From Alterinioella nitratireducens (lineage in GTDB: Bacteria > Pseudomonadota > Alphaproteobacteria > Rhodobacterales > Rhodobacteraceae), in contig NZ_JABJVX010000002.1 in assembly GCF_013155465.1 (NCBI RefSeq), forward strand, positions 186,001-250,000: a stretch of DNA of 64,000 nucleotides. Reading direction: 5' to 3'. The notes under the pieces were generated by a model that worked only from the letters and a program-made list of their open reading frames with translations, searched no databases and was not told the origin of the DNA. Of the stretch, positions 37,455 to 47,718 are shown piece by piece (position 1 is the stretch's first letter; each line of letters opens with the position of its first letter). A program made the translations under genes and the position numbers.

Positions 37455-38539
37455 TGCAAGACGGGGCTGAGCAGGATCTGCGTCGCGTTCTGGATCGTCA
37501 GGACCGTTCCGGGCACGAGACCGATGGCGCTTTCTTCCTGTGCCGCGCCGAAGGTCGGGAAGCCCCCGAGCAGCCGGATCAGCGACGGCGAGGTGGCAAA
37601 GGTCGCGTGATTGGCCCAATCGCCCGCCCCGCCCTCGAAGGCCGAAAGGTCGATCAGCGTGATCTCGAATTCAGCCACATCCTCGGGCGTGCCGATGCTG
37701 CCAAGCCGGTTCTGCCGCCCGGTAATGCCGGCCGACAGTCGTAGCGCGCGGTCCTGGCGCGATGTCATGATGACGAAGGGCTGCGGCAGGGGTTCCAGCG
37801 CGCGGGCCTGTGTCTGGAACACCTCGATGTCGATATCGGGCGAAATCAGGACAACGCCTGACAGATCGTCCAGCACCGCGTCATTGCCCGAAATCCGTAT
37901 CTGGCGCAGGGTCTCCATCGCCAGGCTGGCCCCGACAGAATGCCCGATCAAGAGGATCCTTTCGGCCCCGGCGGCAGAGAGGTCGCGCAGGAACACCTCA
38001 AGCGCATCGCGCGAGAATGTCGCGCTTTCGCGGTCGAAGACATAGCCAAGCGGGTTGCCCGCACTGGGCCATGAGAAATGCGCAACCACGCCGGCCGTGT
38101 CGTAATCATGCGCCATCTGCGCCACGCGAAAGAGGCCCGAAGCGAAGTTGTTGTTATAGCCGTGGATGAACACCACGACCTCGCGGTCGGCGACGGGACG
38201 CGCCTGCAATTCGCGGCGGATCTGGCTGCGGAAGGCTCCCGCACTGCCGTAGCGGTCAGCCCGCACGACACCAAAATCTGTCTCCGGATCATAGCGGTAT
38301 TCGGCCCAGGAGATCTCGCCGACCTCACGCACGGGCGGGATCGCGACCTCGAACCTCGTGTAATCCAGTTGGGACTCGCGTCCGGCGCTGTAGCTCTGGT
38401 CCTCGAAGGCGCGGTTCGTGGCGACGAAGACGGTGCGTGTCGCCGTCACCTGGGTTTCATCCGGCACCATTTCGATGCGCGGTTGCGGCCCGCAGGAGGC
38501 AACAAACACGGCCAGAACAAGGAAGAGAGGACGGATCAT
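37451..38539 (-). CDS. Alpha/beta hydrolase lipoprotein (DUF900 type)
   Basis: 362 aa. An N-terminal lipoprotein signal (MIRPLFLVLAVFVASC) with lipobox VASC, so membrane-anchored. Then VFVATNRAFED and an alpha/beta hydrolase domain: VVVFIHGYNNNFASGLFRVAQ, WPSAGNPLGYVFDRESA and the nucleophile elbow LIGHSVGASLAMETL near residues 195-208, matching the DUF900 hydrolase family of unknown substrate. The stop overlaps the MFS start. Upstream is hslU, separated by 39 bases; it could be a read-through partner. Confidence 0.87.
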   Translation of the reverse strand: MIRPLFLVLAVFVASCGPQPRIEMVPDETQVTATRTVFVATNRAFEDQSYSAGRESQLDYTRFEVAIPPVREVGEISWAEYRYDPETDFGVVRADRYGSAGAFRSQIRRELQARPVADREVVVFIHGYNNNFASGLFRVAQMAHDYDTAGVVAHFSWPSAGNPLGYVFDRESATFSRDALEVFLRDLSAAGAERILLIGHSVGASLAMETLRQIRISGNDAVLDDLSGVVLISPDIDIEVFQTQARALEPLPQPFVIMTSRQDRALRLSAGITGRQNRLGSIGTPEDVAEFEITLIDLSAFEGGAGDWANHATFATSPSLIRLLGGFPTFGAAQEESAIGLVPGTVLTIQNATQILLSPVLQ

Positions 38540-38578
38540 CTGAACGGCCCTAACCGATCGCGGGGAGACTCGCAGCCC

Positions 38579-39886
38579 CTATAGCACGTAGCGGCTGAGA
38601 TCGGCGGATTTCATCAACTCGCCCAGATTATCGTCGACGAACGTGGCATCCACGACAATCTCGTCCCCGGTGCGGTCGGGGGCGGTGAAGCTGAGCTCCT
38701 CGAACACCCGTTCCATCACGGTATAGAGCCTGCGTGCGCCGATATTCTCAATGCTCTGATTGACCTGCGCCGCGATCCCCGCCAGGGCCTTGATCCCGTC
38801 CTCGGTGAAGGCGACCTTCACCTCCTCCGTCGCCATCAAGGCGGTGTATTGCCGGGTCAGGGCGTTGTCGGTCTCGGTCAGGATGCGCACGAAATCCTCT
38901 TCCGTCAGCGCCCGCAACTCGACCCGGATCGGCAGGCGGCCCTGCAATTCGGGCAACAGGTCCGAGGGCTTGGCGATATGGAACGCGCCCGAGGCGATGA
39001 AAAGGATATGATCGGTCTGCACGGCGCCGTGCTTGGTCGAGACGGTGGTGCCTTCGATCAGCGGCAGCAGGTCGCGCTGCACGCCCTCGCGGGAGACATC
39101 CGCGCCGCGCGCATCCGACCGGGCGCAAACCTTGTCGATCTCGTCCAGAAACACGATGCCGTTCTGCTCCACCGCTTCCAGCGCGGCCTTGGTCACGGTC
39201 TCGTCGTCCAGCAGCTTGTCGGCCTCCTCGCCGATCAGCACGTCATAGCTGTCGCGCACCTTCATCTTGCGCCGCGTGGTGCGCCCCCCGAAGGCTTTCC
39301 CGAACACGTCGCCGAGGTTCATCATCCCCATGTTCTGCCCCGGCTGGCCGGGGATCTCGAACATGCTCATCGGGTTGGAGGTGTCGGCCACGTCCAGCTC
39401 GATCTCATGATCGTCCAGCAGGCCGTCGCGCAGCTTCTTTCGGAACATCTCGCGGGTCTGCTCGCGGGCGTCGGAGCCTGCGATGGCCTCGATCACGCGA
39501 TCCTCGGCGGCGGCTTCGGCGCGGGCCTTGACCTCCTCGCGCATATGGGCGCGGGTCTGGATGATGGCGTTGTCGACCAGATCGCGGATGATCTGTTCCA
39601 CGTCGCGCCCGACATAGCCCACCTCGGTAAACTTGGTTGCTTCGACCTTGAGGAACGGCGCATGGGCCAGCTTCGCCAGGCGGCGGCTGATCTCGGTCTT
39701 GCCGACGCCGGTGGGGCCGATCATCAGGATGTTCTTGGGGTAGACCTCGTCGCGCAGGTCGTCGGACAGCTGCTTGCGCCGCCAGCGGTTGCGCAGGGCC
39801 ACGGCCACGGCGCGCTTGGCGTCCTTCTGGCCGATCACGAAGCGGTCCAACTCGCTGACGATTTCGCGCGGGGTCATGTCGGTCAT
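38579..39886 (-). CDS. hslU: ATP-dependent protease ATPase subunit HslU
   Basis: 435 aa. AAA+ unfoldase that feeds Hsl[25 protein letters not shown] begins the family; Walker [17 protein letters not shown] near residue 60, [23 protein letters not shown] (pore/Y motif), Walker [14 protein letters not shown] near 248 and the sensor region of the C-terminal domain ([18 protein letters not shown]). ATG at 39886 has AGAGGAG upstream and overlaps the DUF2157 stop in ATGA; the normal partner HslV is two genes upstream with a membrane protein between. Confidence 0.96.
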   Translation of the reverse strand: MTDMTPREIVSELDRFVIGQKDAKRAVAVALRNRWRRKQLSDDLRDEVYPKNILMIGPTGVGKTEISRRLAKLAHAPFLKVEATKFTEVGYVGRDVEQIIRDLVDNAIIQTRAHMREEVKARAEAAAEDRVIEAIAGSDAREQTREMFRKKLRDGLLDDHEIELDVADTSNPMSMFEIPGQPGQNMGMMNLGDVFGKAFGGRTTRRKMKVRDSYDVLIGEEADKLLDDETVTKAALEAVEQNGIVFLDEIDKVCARSDARGADVSREGVQRDLLPLIEGTTVSTKHGAVQTDHILFIASGAFHIAKPSDLLPELQGRLPIRVELRALTEEDFVRILTETDNALTRQYTALMATEEVKVAFTEDGIKALAGIAAQVNQSIENIGARRLYTVMERVFEELSFTAPDRTGDEIVVDATFVDDNLGELMKSADLSRYVL

Positions 39887-40968
39887 GGTGCGGGCTCCTC
39901 TTTGGGCAGCATCTGCCAGGGGGGAAGGCGGGTCTTGCCGGGAAAGCGGGGCAGGCCGTTCAGGACGGTGCGGCGGATCGCTTCCCATTTCGCGCCAAGC
40001 AGCACCAGGACAAGGCCGAGGCCAAGGATGACGAAGAAGGCGTTATCCTCGATCACCGTCATCGACAGGGCCACGATATAGCCGACCGCCGAGACAAGGA
40101 AGGACCGCCGGTCGATCACGATGGCAAAGATCGCCATGGCGGCGACGAAGGCGATCAGGCTGGCCTGCGCCGACAGGGTTCCGATCTCGAACAGGGTCAG
40201 CGCCACGGTGTTGACGATGGCGGGTGCGGCGATGACATGCAGCCAGAACCCGCTTTGCGCGCGGCGGGTCAGGCGATGCGGGTCGCTCATGTCGAACCAG
40301 AGCGCCACGATCAGGCCGACAAGCCCAAGCGCCATGGTCAGGATCGCGAAGGGGCCGTCATTGGTCAGCAGGAACATGTCACGCGGATCCTGGGGCAGGG
40401 TGCCGCCAAGCGAGACAAGCCCGAAGGCCGTCAGGAACACGCCGCCCGCGATCAGCGCCATGGTGAACGGCACCCGGAATATCGCGTAATAGCCGCCAAG
40501 AAGCACCGTCGCCGTGCCCGCCGCCATGGTCAGCCATTGCGGCAGGTTCGCCTGCATCATCCAGCCAAGCGCCGCCCCCAACTGACCCGCCGCCTGCGCG
40601 AAGAAGATGGCGAGCACGATGGAGGGGCCGACCATCCGTCGTTTCAGGGTGAAATACCACGCCAGGAGGCCGATCACCGCGATGGCGATCAGCGCGTAGA
40701 TCAAGGTCCAGGTGGAGCCGTTGGCGGTGAAGTTGGTCAGCGTGATGCCGGTGACGCCAAGCCAGCCCGAATAGAGGATGACGAGACCCACGATGATGAA
40801 GACCTCGTTGAACCCACGGAACAGCTCGAACGGCTCATCCAGCCCCGACATGTGCTGACGCACCCCGCTGCGGGTCTGCGAAAGCGCCACCAGCGAGGCC
40901 GCCTGCGCCTCGGTCATCATGCCCGCGCCGACGGCGGCGCGGATGTCGTCGCGGGTGATGTCGGTCAT
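39883..40968 (-). CDS. DUF2157-like polytopic membrane protein in hslV-hslU operon
   Basis: 361 aa. N-terminal ~45 residues are soluble and look like the DUF2157 N-terminus ([25 protein letters not shown]), followed by about 10 hydrophobic segments (e.g. [47 protein letters not shown]). Function unknown. It starts 4 bases inside hslV (ATGA) and its stop overlaps hslU, so the three are translationally coupled in the hslV-DUF2157-hslU order. No catalytic residues recognised. Confidence 0.8.
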   Translation of the reverse strand: MTDITRDDIRAAVGAGMMTEAQAASLVALSQTRSGVRQHMSGLDEPFELFRGFNEVFIIVGLVILYSGWLGVTGITLTNFTANGSTWTLIYALIAIAVIGLLAWYFTLKRRMVGPSIVLAIFFAQAAGQLGAALGWMMQANLPQWLTMAAGTATVLLGGYYAIFRVPFTMALIAGGVFLTAFGLVSLGGTLPQDPRDMFLLTNDGPFAILTMALGLVGLIVALWFDMSDPHRLTRRAQSGFWLHVIAAPAIVNTVALTLFEIGTLSAQASLIAFVAAMAIFAIVIDRRSFLVSAVGYIVALSMTVIEDNAFFVILGLGLVLVLLGAKWEAIRRTVLNGLPRFPGKTRLPPWQMLPKEEPAP

Positions 40969-41522
40969 TTGCCGATCCGCTCGACCGTCAGATTTCCGTT
41001 GGTATAGACACAGATATCGGCCGCGATCTGCATGGCGCTGCGGGCGATCTCCTCGGCGTCCTTGTCGGTGTCGATCATCGCGCGGGCGGCCGCGAGGGCA
41101 TAGTTGCCGCCCGATCCGATGGCGGCAATCCCGTGTTCGGGTTCCAGCACATCGCCCGCGCCGGTAATGACGTAGAGTTCCGACCCGTCGGTCACGATCA
41201 GCATCGCCTCCAGCTTTTGCAGGTACTTGTCGGTGCGCCAGTCCTTGGCCAGTTCGACACTGGCGCGCTGCAATTGACCCGGCGTGGCCTCCAGCTTGGC
41301 CTCCAGCCGCTCCAGCAGCGCAAAAGCATCGGCGGTAGAGCCTGCGAACCCGGCCACGACGTCATAGCCGCCGGGAGACAGGCGGCGCACCTTGCGGGCC
41401 GAGCCCTTGATCACGGTCTGACCCAGGCTGACCTGGCCATCACCCGCGACAACGACCTCATCGCCCTTGCGGATGCCGATGATCGTGGTGCCGTGCCAGC
41501 CGGGGAACTCCGAATTGCTCAT
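40965..41522 (-). CDS. hslV: ATP-dependent protease peptidase subunit HslV
   Basis: 185 aa. Proteasome-like threonine peptidase. The N-terminus reads [20 protein letters not shown], so an 11-residue propeptide precedes the likely catalytic Thr (residue 12) of GTTI, a pattern I recall from alphaproteobacterial Hsl[21 protein letters not shown] and [17 protein letters not shown] match the family. The ATG at 41522 has AAGGAG 6 bases upstream; an in-frame extension upstream is not coding. A promoter with 17-base spacing lies just ahead. Confidence 0.95.
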   Translation of the reverse strand: MSNSEFPGWHGTTIIGIRKGDEVVVAGDGQVSLGQTVIKGSARKVRRLSPGGYDVVAGFAGSTADAFALLERLEAKLEATPGQLQRASVELAKDWRTDKYLQKLEAMLIVTDGSELYVITGAGDVLEPEHGIAAIGSGGNYALAAARAMIDTDKDAEEIARSAMQIAADICVYTNGNLTVERIGK

Positions 41523-41546
41523 GCCGATCTCCTTGGTTGCGTGGCC

Positions 41547-41575
41547 TATATGACCATCTGGCCGGGTGGCCGCAA
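41547..41575 (-). promoter_or_regulatory. Candidate hslV operon promoter (heat-shock type possible)
   Basis: On the minus strand TTGCGG (41575-41570) and CATATA (41552-41547) with a 17-base spacer, 25 bases before the hslV start. Compare the dnaK promoter TTGCAG-N17-TATATA; both could serve RpoH. By eye only. Confidence 0.5.
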
Positions 41576-41708
41576 GAGAGGGGGCCGCAAGGCACGGGCA
41601 CGACCCGGCTCGCTGCGCCCGCCCGTGACAATTCTTTCGGGTTTCCCCGCCGCGATGGCGCACTATATTGCCACTCACTGCGCGAATGTGATTATCAGGA
41701 GGACTAGA

Positions 41709-42206
41709 ATGATCCGTACCCTTAGCTTTGCAGCCGCTATGCTGGCCGCGCCGATGGCGTTTGCCGACAGCGATGAGGCCGCCCCGTCCGGTGATCCCCA
41801 AGCCGGTGAGGCGGCGTTCCGCCAATGTATCGCCTGCCACGTCGTGCGCGACCCCGAGGGCAACGTGCTGGCCGGCCGCAACGGGCGTACCGGGCCGAAC
41901 CTCTACGGCATCTCCGGGCGTCCCGCCGCCAGCATCGAGGATTTCCGCTATGGTCCCGGCATCCTTGAGGCCGCCGAGGCCGGGCTGGTCTGGAATGAGG
42001 AGACCTTCAGCGAGTATGTCCCGAACGCCACCGAGTTCCTGCGCGAATACACCGGCAACAGCCGCCTGCGCAGCGCGATGTCCCCGCAGCGGGTGGATGA
42101 AGAGGATGTGGCCAACCTCTGGGCCTTCATTGTCTCGCTCGGTCCCGACGAGATGGAGGACGATGAAATGGAGGACGATGAAATGGAAGAGGACGCGTCC
42201 GAGTAG
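41709..42206 (+). CDS. Periplasmic class I cytochrome c with acidic repeat tail
   Basis: 165 aa. Signal peptide ([19 protein letters not shown]), then CIACH (CxxCH) near residues 38-42 for heme attachment, [17 protein letters not shown], and AMSPQR near 125 as the likely Met ligand region, as in cytochrome c2. The last ~20 residues are a pseudo-repeated acidic tail (DEMED twice, then DEMEE). The ATG at 41709 has AGGAGG 6-12 bases upstream. Function: electron transfer in the periplasm; partner unknown. Divergent from hslV and convergent with infB. Confidence 0.88.
   Translation: MIRTLSFAAAMLAAPMAFADSDEAAPSGDPQAGEAAFRQCIACHVVRDPEGNVLAGRNGRTGPNLYGISGRPAASIEDFRYGPGILEAAEAGLVWNEETFSEYVPNATEFLREYTGNSRLRSAMSPQRVDEEDVANLWAFIVSLGPDEMEDDEMEDDEMEEDASE
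42147..42191 (+). repeat. Three-unit 15-bp tandem repeat in cytochrome c tail
   Basis: Three in-frame 15-base units encode [10 protein letters not shown] and DEMEE. The second unit differs from the first at two bases and from the third at two; slippage can change the number of units. Confidence 0.8.
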
Positions 42207-42225
42207 GCGATCCGTCACCGAGAAC

Positions 42226-42265
42226 GAGAAAGGCGCGCCCCCGGACCCGGCGGCGCGCCTTTCTC
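42226..42265. terminator. Bidirectional terminator between cytochrome c and infB
   Basis: GAGAAAGGCGCGCC (42226-42239) pairs perfectly with GGCGCGCCTTTCTC (42252-42265) around a 12-base GC-rich loop; AGAAA/TTTCT ends give U-rich exits on both strands. It lies 20 bases beyond the cytochrome stop and 20 before the end of infB. Confidence 0.85.
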
Positions 42266-42284
42266 TTGTTCCCGTAGCCCGGTG

Positions 42285-44762
42285 TCAGGTCAGGCTGCGC
42301 TCGACCTCTTCGCGCTCGAAGATTTCGATGACATCGCCTTTGCGGATATCGTCGTAATTCTCGAACGCCATGCCGCATTCCTGGCCGGACTGGACCTCTT
42401 TCACTTCGTCCTTGAAGCGCTTGAGCGTCTTCAGCGTGCCTTCGTGGATCACCACGTTGTCGCGCAAGAGGCGCACCCCGGCGGAGCGGCGGGCCACGCC
42501 TTCGGTCACCAGGCAGCCCGCGACATTGCCGACGCCGGTGACGCGGAACGTGTCCTTGATCTCGGCGTAACCGATGAAGTTCTCGCGCACCTCCGCCGAG
42601 AGCAAACCAGAGGCCGCCTTTTTCACGTCATCCACCAGATCGTAGATGATCGAGTAATAGCGGATCTCGACACCCTTCTGGTTGGCCGCGTTGCGTGCAG
42701 GCGCATTGGCCCGGACGTTGAAGCCGATCACCGGTGCGCCGGACGCTTCGGCCAGGGTGATGTCGCTTTCGGTGATGGCACCCACACCGGCATGAAGGAT
42801 GCGCACACGCACTTCGTCGTTTCCGATCTTCTCCAGCGCTTGCGCGATCGCCTCGGCGGACCCCTGCACATCGGCTTTCATCAAGACCGGCAATTCGGCC
42901 ACGCTCTCATCCGCCTTGGCCTTGGCCAGAAGCTGATCGAGCGTGGTCGCGGCACCGGCTGCGGCGCGCTTGTCCTTGGCGGCCTGGGTCCGGTAATCGG
43001 CGATTTCGCGGGCCTGTGCCTCGGTGTCGACGACGTTCAGGACGTCGCCCGCCTCGGGCGTGCCGTTGAGGCCGAGAACCTCGACCGGAACCGACGGACC
43101 GGCCTCTTTCACACGTTCGCCCTTGTCATCGACCAACGCGCGGACTTTGCCCCATTGTTCGCCGACGACGAAGATATCGCCCTGTTTCAGGGTGCCGTTC
43201 TGCACCAGAACCGTGGCGACGGGGCCGCGACCCACATCCAGCTGCGCCTCGATCACCGCGCCCGAGGCGGAGCGGTCGGGGTTGGCCTTCAGTTCCAGGA
43301 TTTCGGCCTGCAACGCGATGGCGTCCAGCAGGTCGTCCAGGCCCTGGCCGGTCATGGCCGAAACCTCGACATCCTGCACGTCGCCCGACATGCCCTCGAC
43401 CACGACTTCGTGCTGAAGCAGGTCGGTGCGGACCTTGTTGGGGTCGGCGGCGGGGCGGTCGATCTTGTTGATCGCGACGATCATCGGGACGCCTGCGGCC
43501 TTGGCGTGATTGATCGCCTCCACCGTCTGCGGCATCACCGCGTCATCGGCGGCCACGACCAAAACCACGATATCCGTGACCTGGGCACCGCGCGCGCGCA
43601 TCGAGGTAAAGGCCGCGTGGCCCGGCGTATCGAGGAAGGACAGCACCGCACCCTTGTCGGTGGTGACCTGGTAGGCCCCGATATGCTGCGTGATGCCGCC
43701 CGCCTCACCGGCGACGACCTTGGCGTTGCGGATCGCGTCCAGAAGCGAGGTCTTGCCGTGGTCGACATGGCCCATGATGGTGATGACCGGCGGGCGCGAG
43801 ACCAGATCCTCGGGCTTGTCCTCGACCGAGTCGATGACCTGTTCCACGTCGGAATCGGAGACCCGAACCATGTTGTGGCCAAATTCCTCGACGATCAGCT
43901 CGGCGGTATCTTGATCAACGGGCTGGTTCTGCGTGACCATCATGCCCATGTTCATCAGCGCCTTGACCACGTCGGCGACGCGTTCCGCCATGCGGTTGGC
44001 AAGCTCGGAGACGATGATCGAATCCGGCACCTGCACGTCGCGCACGATCTTTTCACGCTCGACCGGGCCGCCCATGGCCTTCTGCCGGGCGCGCTCCTGC
44101 TTGCGCTTCATCGCGGCCATCGACCGCTGGCGTCCGCCATCGCGGCCTGCAAGCGCCTGGTTCACGGTCAGCTTGCCGGTGCGGCGGCCATCGCGCTCGG
44201 GGGCCTTGCCGCGCCCGCCCTTGTCGTCGCGATCCTTGTCGCGGCGGGGCGTCGGCGTTCCGGGCTTGTTGACCGGCGCGCGCTGCGGATCGGCGGATTT
44301 CGCGGGGGCCGGGGCGTCGGTCGCGGCCTTTTCGGCGGTGCGGCGCGCTTCCTCCTCGGCCAGGCGGCGCTGGTCGTCCTCTTCCTTGGCCTTCAGCGCC
44401 TCTTCGCGCTCACGCTCTTCGCGTTCCTTGGCCTCGATCTCGGCGCGGCGGCGTTCGCGTTCCTCCTCGCGCTCACGCTCCTCGCGGGCGCGGGTCTCGG
44501 CCTCTTCGGCCTCGCGGGATTTCGCGGCCTGCAACGCCTTCAGGCGGCGCTCCATCTCGGCGTCGGACACGCCCGAGGGGCGCTTGACGGCTTCACCGCC
44601 AGCACCGCCACTCGAGGATCCGGGCTTGGGCACGACCACACGCTTGCGCTTGGTTTCCACCACAACGCTTTTCGTCCGCCCGCGCGAGAAGCTCTGGTTC
44701 ACGCGGCCATTGCGCGCGCCACCGGAAAGCCCCAGGGTTTTTTTACCGTCTTGATCGCTCAT
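42285..44762 (-). CDS. infB: Translation initiation factor IF-2
   Basis: 825 aa. GTPase that brings fMet-tRNA to the 30S subunit. The N-terminal ~240 residues are highly charged, low complexity ([20 protein letters not shown]), after a short IF2 N-terminal segment. The G domain starts near residue 325: [16 protein letters not shown] (G1), TQHIGAYQV (G2), DTPGHAAF (G3), NKIDRP (G4). Domains II-IV follow; C-terminal IF2 domain ends [11 protein letters not shown]. The ATG overlaps the ylxR-type gene stop. Final gene of the rimP-nusA-ylxR-infB operon, closed by the terminator at 42226-42265. Confidence 0.97.
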   Translation of the reverse strand: MSDQDGKKTLGLSGGARNGRVNQSFSRGRTKSVVVETKRKRVVVPKPGSSSGGAGGEAVKRPSGVSDAEMERRLKALQAAKSREAEEAETRAREEREREEERERRRAEIEAKEREEREREEALKAKEEDDQRRLAEEEARRTAEKAATDAPAPAKSADPQRAPVNKPGTPTPRRDKDRDDKGGRGKAPERDGRRTGKLTVNQALAGRDGGRQRSMAAMKRKQERARQKAMGGPVEREKIVRDVQVPDSIIVSELANRMAERVADVVKALMNMGMMVTQNQPVDQDTAELIVEEFGHNMVRVSDSDVEQVIDSVEDKPEDLVSRPPVITIMGHVDHGKTSLLDAIRNAKVVAGEAGGITQHIGAYQVTTDKGAVLSFLDTPGHAAFTSMRARGAQVTDIVVLVVAADDAVMPQTVEAINHAKAAGVPMIVAINKIDRPAADPNKVRTDLLQHEVVVEGMSGDVQDVEVSAMTGQGLDDLLDAIALQAEILELKANPDRSASGAVIEAQLDVGRGPVATVLVQNGTLKQGDIFVVGEQWGKVRALVDDKGERVKEAGPSVPVEVLGLNGTPEAGDVLNVVDTEAQAREIADYRTQAAKDKRAAAGAATTLDQLLAKAKADESVAELPVLMKADVQGSAEAIAQALEKIGNDEVRVRILHAGVGAITESDITLAEASGAPVIGFNVRANAPARNAANQKGVEIRYYSIIYDLVDDVKKAASGLLSAEVRENFIGYAEIKDTFRVTGVGNVAGCLVTEGVARRSAGVRLLRDNVVIHEGTLKTLKRFKDEVKEVQSGQECGMAFENYDDIRKGDVIEIFEREEVERSLT

Positions 44763-45388
44763 ACGTCTTTCGCATCCTTCTCGGCGAGGTTTTCGCCGTA
44801 TGTGCCGCGCAGGCCCCGCAGCTTCGAGGCCTCCTCTACAACACGTCGTTCGAGTCCACCAGCCGCCAGCGCGCCATGTATCACACTTTGGCGGCCGAAA
44901 GCCAAACCCAATTCCTGGGACGTCAGACAGCCGAAATATCGGCCTCCCTCCGGCGTCCAGAGTTTCGTTTTTCCACGCTCCGAGCCATCGGCGGCCTGGA
45001 GCAATACCTTGGCCCGCCCCTCAGCAAGCCATATCTTCACCTTCTCGAACCCGGCAACCGCATGGCCCGATTTGCGCGCCAGCGAGACAAGGTCCACCAC
45101 GCGGCGCGCCAGCCCCGCCTCGACCTGGGCGACCAGGTCATCCGGTAGGGTCACCTTGCGTTTCGCGCCCCGGCTGAAGAGGTTCTTCTCCACCGCCTTG
45201 GCCAGCGCCGCCGGATCCGCGGAGACCCAGATGCCGCGACCGGGCAGCTTTTCCAGCAGGTCCGGCACGATCGTCTCGTCCGGACCCACGACAAAGCGGA
45301 TCAGCCCGGATTTGGGCTGGCTTTCGCCGGTCGCGATGCAGCGCCGTTCGGGCTCATCGCTGGTTCTGGTTTGGCCACCCCGGGTCAT
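44759..45388 (-). CDS. YlxR-like RNA-binding protein fused to an L7Ae-like domain
   Basis: 209 aa. The N-terminal half is DUF448/Ylx[37 protein letters not shown] and [11 protein letters not shown]. The C-terminal half (from ~100) looks like an L7Ae/YlxQ fold: [38 protein letters not shown], ending in a longer tail. In Gram-positives YlxR and YlxQ are separate neighbours; here they are one protein between nusA and infB, as in many alphaproteobacteria. Likely binds RNA in transcription or ribosome assembly. ATGA overlap with infB. Confidence 0.85.
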   Translation of the reverse strand: MTRGGQTRTSDEPERRCIATGESQPKSGLIRFVVGPDETIVPDLLEKLPGRGIWVSADPAALAKAVEKNLFSRGAKRKVTLPDDLVAQVEAGLARRVVDLVSLARKSGHAVAGFEKVKIWLAEGRAKVLLQAADGSERGKTKLWTPEGGRYFGCLTSQELGLAFGRQSVIHGALAAGGLERRVVEEASKLRGLRGTYGENLAEKDAKDV

Positions 45389-45413
45389 TCCGGTCAGGTT
45401 CCGAAGCCTGCGA

Positions 45414-47036
45414 TCAGGCTCCGGCCTCCTCTTCTGCGGCGGCGGCTTCGGCTTCCGCCTCGGCTGCGGCGCGTTCTTCCAGTTCCTCGATGGTCACCCA
45501 CCCCAGTTGCAGGCGCGCGGTCATCACCATGTTCTGCGCTTCTTCCAGGCTGACATCGAATTTCTCAAGCAGCCCGTCATCCTTGACGCGCTGCCCGTCC
45601 ACCGTGGTCCAGCCGCCGGCCAGTTCCCAATCGGCGCAGGTGGCGAAATCGTCCAGCGTCTTGACGCCGTCCTCGCCCAATGCCTCCAACATCTGGGGGG
45701 TCAGCCCTTCGAAATCAATGAGGCTCTGCTCAACGCCCAACTCCTTGGCGTGTTCCAAAGCCTTCTTGTTCTGCTCTTCCAGGTAGTCGCGGGCACGGGC
45801 CTGCAATTCCTGCGCGGTGTCCTCGTCGACACCGTCGATGACCAGAAGTTCGTCCTGCTCGACATAGGCGACCTCCTCCAGCGAGGTGAAGCCCTCGGAA
45901 ACCAGAAGCTGCGCGAAGAATTCGTCGAGGTCGAGGTTGTCCATGAAGATCTGCGTACGCTCGGCGAACTCGGCCTGGCGGCGGGCGCTTTCCTCGTCCT
46001 CGGTCAGGATGTCGATGTCGAGCCCGGTCAGCTGGCTGGCCAGGCGCACGTTCTGACCACGGCGGCCAATCGCAAGGCTCAGCTGGTCATCCGGCACGAC
46101 CACTTCGATCTTGCCCGCATCCTCGTCCAGAACCACCTTGGAGACCTCGGCGGGCTGCAGCGCGTTCACAAGGAAGGTCGGCGCATCCTCGTTCCACGGG
46201 ATGATGTCGATCTTTTCGCCCTGAAGCTCGTTGACCACGGCCTGCACACGGCTGCCGCGCATGCCCACACAGGCGCCGACCGGGTCGATGGCGTTGTCAT
46301 AGGAGATCACGGCGATCTTGGCGCGGCTGCCGGGGTCGCGGGCGACGGCCTTGATCTCGATGATTCCGTCATAAATCTCGGGCACTTCCATCTTGAACAG
46401 CTCGGCCATGAATTCCGGCGCGGTGCGGCTGAGGAAGATCTGCGGTCCGCGCGGCTCGCGGCGCACATCCTTGATATAGACGCGGATGCGGTCATTGGGG
46501 CGATAGCTTTCGCGGCCGATCTTCTCGTTGCGGCGCAGCACGGCCTCGCCCCGGCCAATGTCGACGATGACATTGCCATATTCCTCGCGCTTGACCTGGC
46601 CGTTGATGATCGTGCCGGCGCGGTCCTTGAATTCCTCGTACTGGCGGTCACGCTCGGCCTCACGCACCTTTTGCAGGATCACCTGCTTGGCCGATTGCGC
46701 GGCGATCCGGCCCATTTCCACGGGCGGAACCTCGTCGACGATCTCATCGCCGGCAACCGCGCCTTCCTTGAATTCCTGCGCTTCCTTCACGCTCAACTCG
46801 GTGAAGTGATTCTCCACCTCCTCGACCACGGTGCGCACGCGGGTAAAGGTGGCGCGACCGGTCTTGCGGTCGATATGGACGCGGATATCCAGCTCCGAGC
46901 CGTAGCGCGACTTGGCGGCCCGCGCGAGGCTTTCCTCCATCGCCTCGACCACCAGGCCGGGGTCGATCATCTTCTCGCGGGCCACCGCCTCGGCGGTTTG
47001 CAGCAGTTCCAGCTGGTTTGCAGACGTGATTGCCAT
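45414..47036 (-). CDS. nusA: Transcription termination/antitermination protein NusA
   Basis: 540 aa. Binds RNA polymerase and nascent RNA. N-terminal domain (1-125), S1 domain near 130-200 (GQVKREEYGNVIVDIGRGEAVL), KH1 and KH2 near 200-350 (VGACVGMRGSRVQAVVNELQGEKIDIIPW; LSLAIGRRGQNVRLASQLTG), then acidic C-terminal repeats near 380-510 (LLVIDGVDEDTAQELQARARD) that contact polymerase in alphaproteobacteria. It starts 5 bases after rimP and precedes the ylxR-type gene by 25 bases. Confidence 0.97.
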   Translation of the reverse strand: MAITSANQLELLQTAEAVAREKMIDPGLVVEAMEESLARAAKSRYGSELDIRVHIDRKTGRATFTRVRTVVEEVENHFTELSVKEAQEFKEGAVAGDEIVDEVPPVEMGRIAAQSAKQVILQKVREAERDRQYEEFKDRAGTIINGQVKREEYGNVIVDIGRGEAVLRRNEKIGRESYRPNDRIRVYIKDVRREPRGPQIFLSRTAPEFMAELFKMEVPEIYDGIIEIKAVARDPGSRAKIAVISYDNAIDPVGACVGMRGSRVQAVVNELQGEKIDIIPWNEDAPTFLVNALQPAEVSKVVLDEDAGKIEVVVPDDQLSLAIGRRGQNVRLASQLTGLDIDILTEDEESARRQAEFAERTQIFMDNLDLDEFFAQLLVSEGFTSLEEVAYVEQDELLVIDGVDEDTAQELQARARDYLEEQNKKALEHAKELGVEQSLIDFEGLTPQMLEALGEDGVKTLDDFATCADWELAGGWTTVDGQRVKDDGLLEKFDVSLEEAQNMVMTARLQLGWVTIEELEERAAAEAEAEAAAAEEEAGA

Positions 47037-47041
47037 TGTCT

Positions 47042-47629
47042 TCAGTCCTCCGCCCGGTCAGGCATCTCTGTTTCGATCTCGTCGAATTGGGTTTCGTCAA
47101 TAAGTCCCGCCGCCTTGCGTTGGCGCAGCATTTCACTGATCAGGTCTTCGGTCAGCACCAGCTTGGCATCGCTGAGCCAGTCGAATTGCAGCCCGACCGT
47201 CACGGTCTCGCCGCCCTCGGGCAGGTTGACCAGCACTTCATCGCCCTCGACGCCCGCCAGCTCGCCCTTGAAGCGGCGGCGCCCGTCAATCAGTTCGGTG
47301 GTTTCCAGCTTGGCCTCGTAGCCTTGCCAGGTATCGAAATCCTTGAGCCGGGTCAGGGGCCGGTCGATGCCGGGGCTGGAGACCTCAAGCGCGTAATTGT
47401 CCTCGATCGGGTCCTCGACATCCATCAGCGCCGAGACGGCGGTGGAAATCTGGCCGCAATCGTCCACGTCGATGCTGCCATCGGGGCGCTCGGCCATGAT
47501 CTGCAATGTCTTGGTCTTGCCGCTCATCAGGCGCAGGCGCACCAGTTCGAACCCCAACCCTTCGATGACGGGGGTGACGATCTCGGCGAGGCGTTTGTCG
47601 ATGGCGGTCTTGGCGATCAGGTCTGACAT
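47042..47629 (-). CDS. rimP: Ribosome maturation factor RimP
   Basis: 195 aa. Needed for 30S subunit maturation. Core sequence [36 protein letters not shown] and [21 protein letters not shown], the family signatures, followed by an SH3-like C-terminal domain. Start ATG at 47629 has no clear ribosome site (upstream GTGTTGGACCC). It is the first gene of the rimP-nusA-ylxR-infB operon. A strong terminator hairpin lies 12 bases upstream (47641-47664), so expression probably depends on leader readthrough. Confidence 0.94.
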   Translation of the reverse strand: MSDLIAKTAIDKRLAEIVTPVIEGLGFELVRLRLMSGKTKTLQIMAERPDGSIDVDDCGQISTAVSALMDVEDPIEDNYALEVSSPGIDRPLTRLKDFDTWQGYEAKLETTELIDGRRRFKGELAGVEGDEVLVNLPEGGETVTVGLQFDWLSDAKLVLTEDLISEMLRQRKAAGLIDETQFDEIETEMPDRAED

Positions 47630-47640
47630 GGGTCCAACAC

Positions 47641-47664
47641 AAAAAAACGGGCGCGCGGCCCGTT
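47641..47664 (-). terminator. Leader terminator / possible attenuator upstream of rimP
   Basis: On the minus strand AACGGGC (47664-47658), a 5-base GC-rich loop, GCCCGTT (47652-47646) and a run of T from 47647 to 47641. The perfect stem plus seven T residues is a textbook intrinsic terminator, 11 bases before the rimP ATG. No promoter fits between it and the ATG. Confidence 0.85.
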
Positions 47665-47718
47665 GATAGTTCCCGGTGGAGCGTCGGGGGTGGAGGCCGA
47701 CGCGCCGCTGTTGAGGGG

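Noticed and set aside
41523-42218. Upstream extension of hslV to 417 aa
   Set aside because: Crosses the divergent cytochrome c gene and its promoter; a strong ribosome site supports the ATG at 41522.
42282-47321. 1679-codon open frame antisense to infB, ylxR-type gene and nusA
   Set aside because: Shadow of GC-rich codon use; the sense strand encodes conserved IF-2 and NusA.
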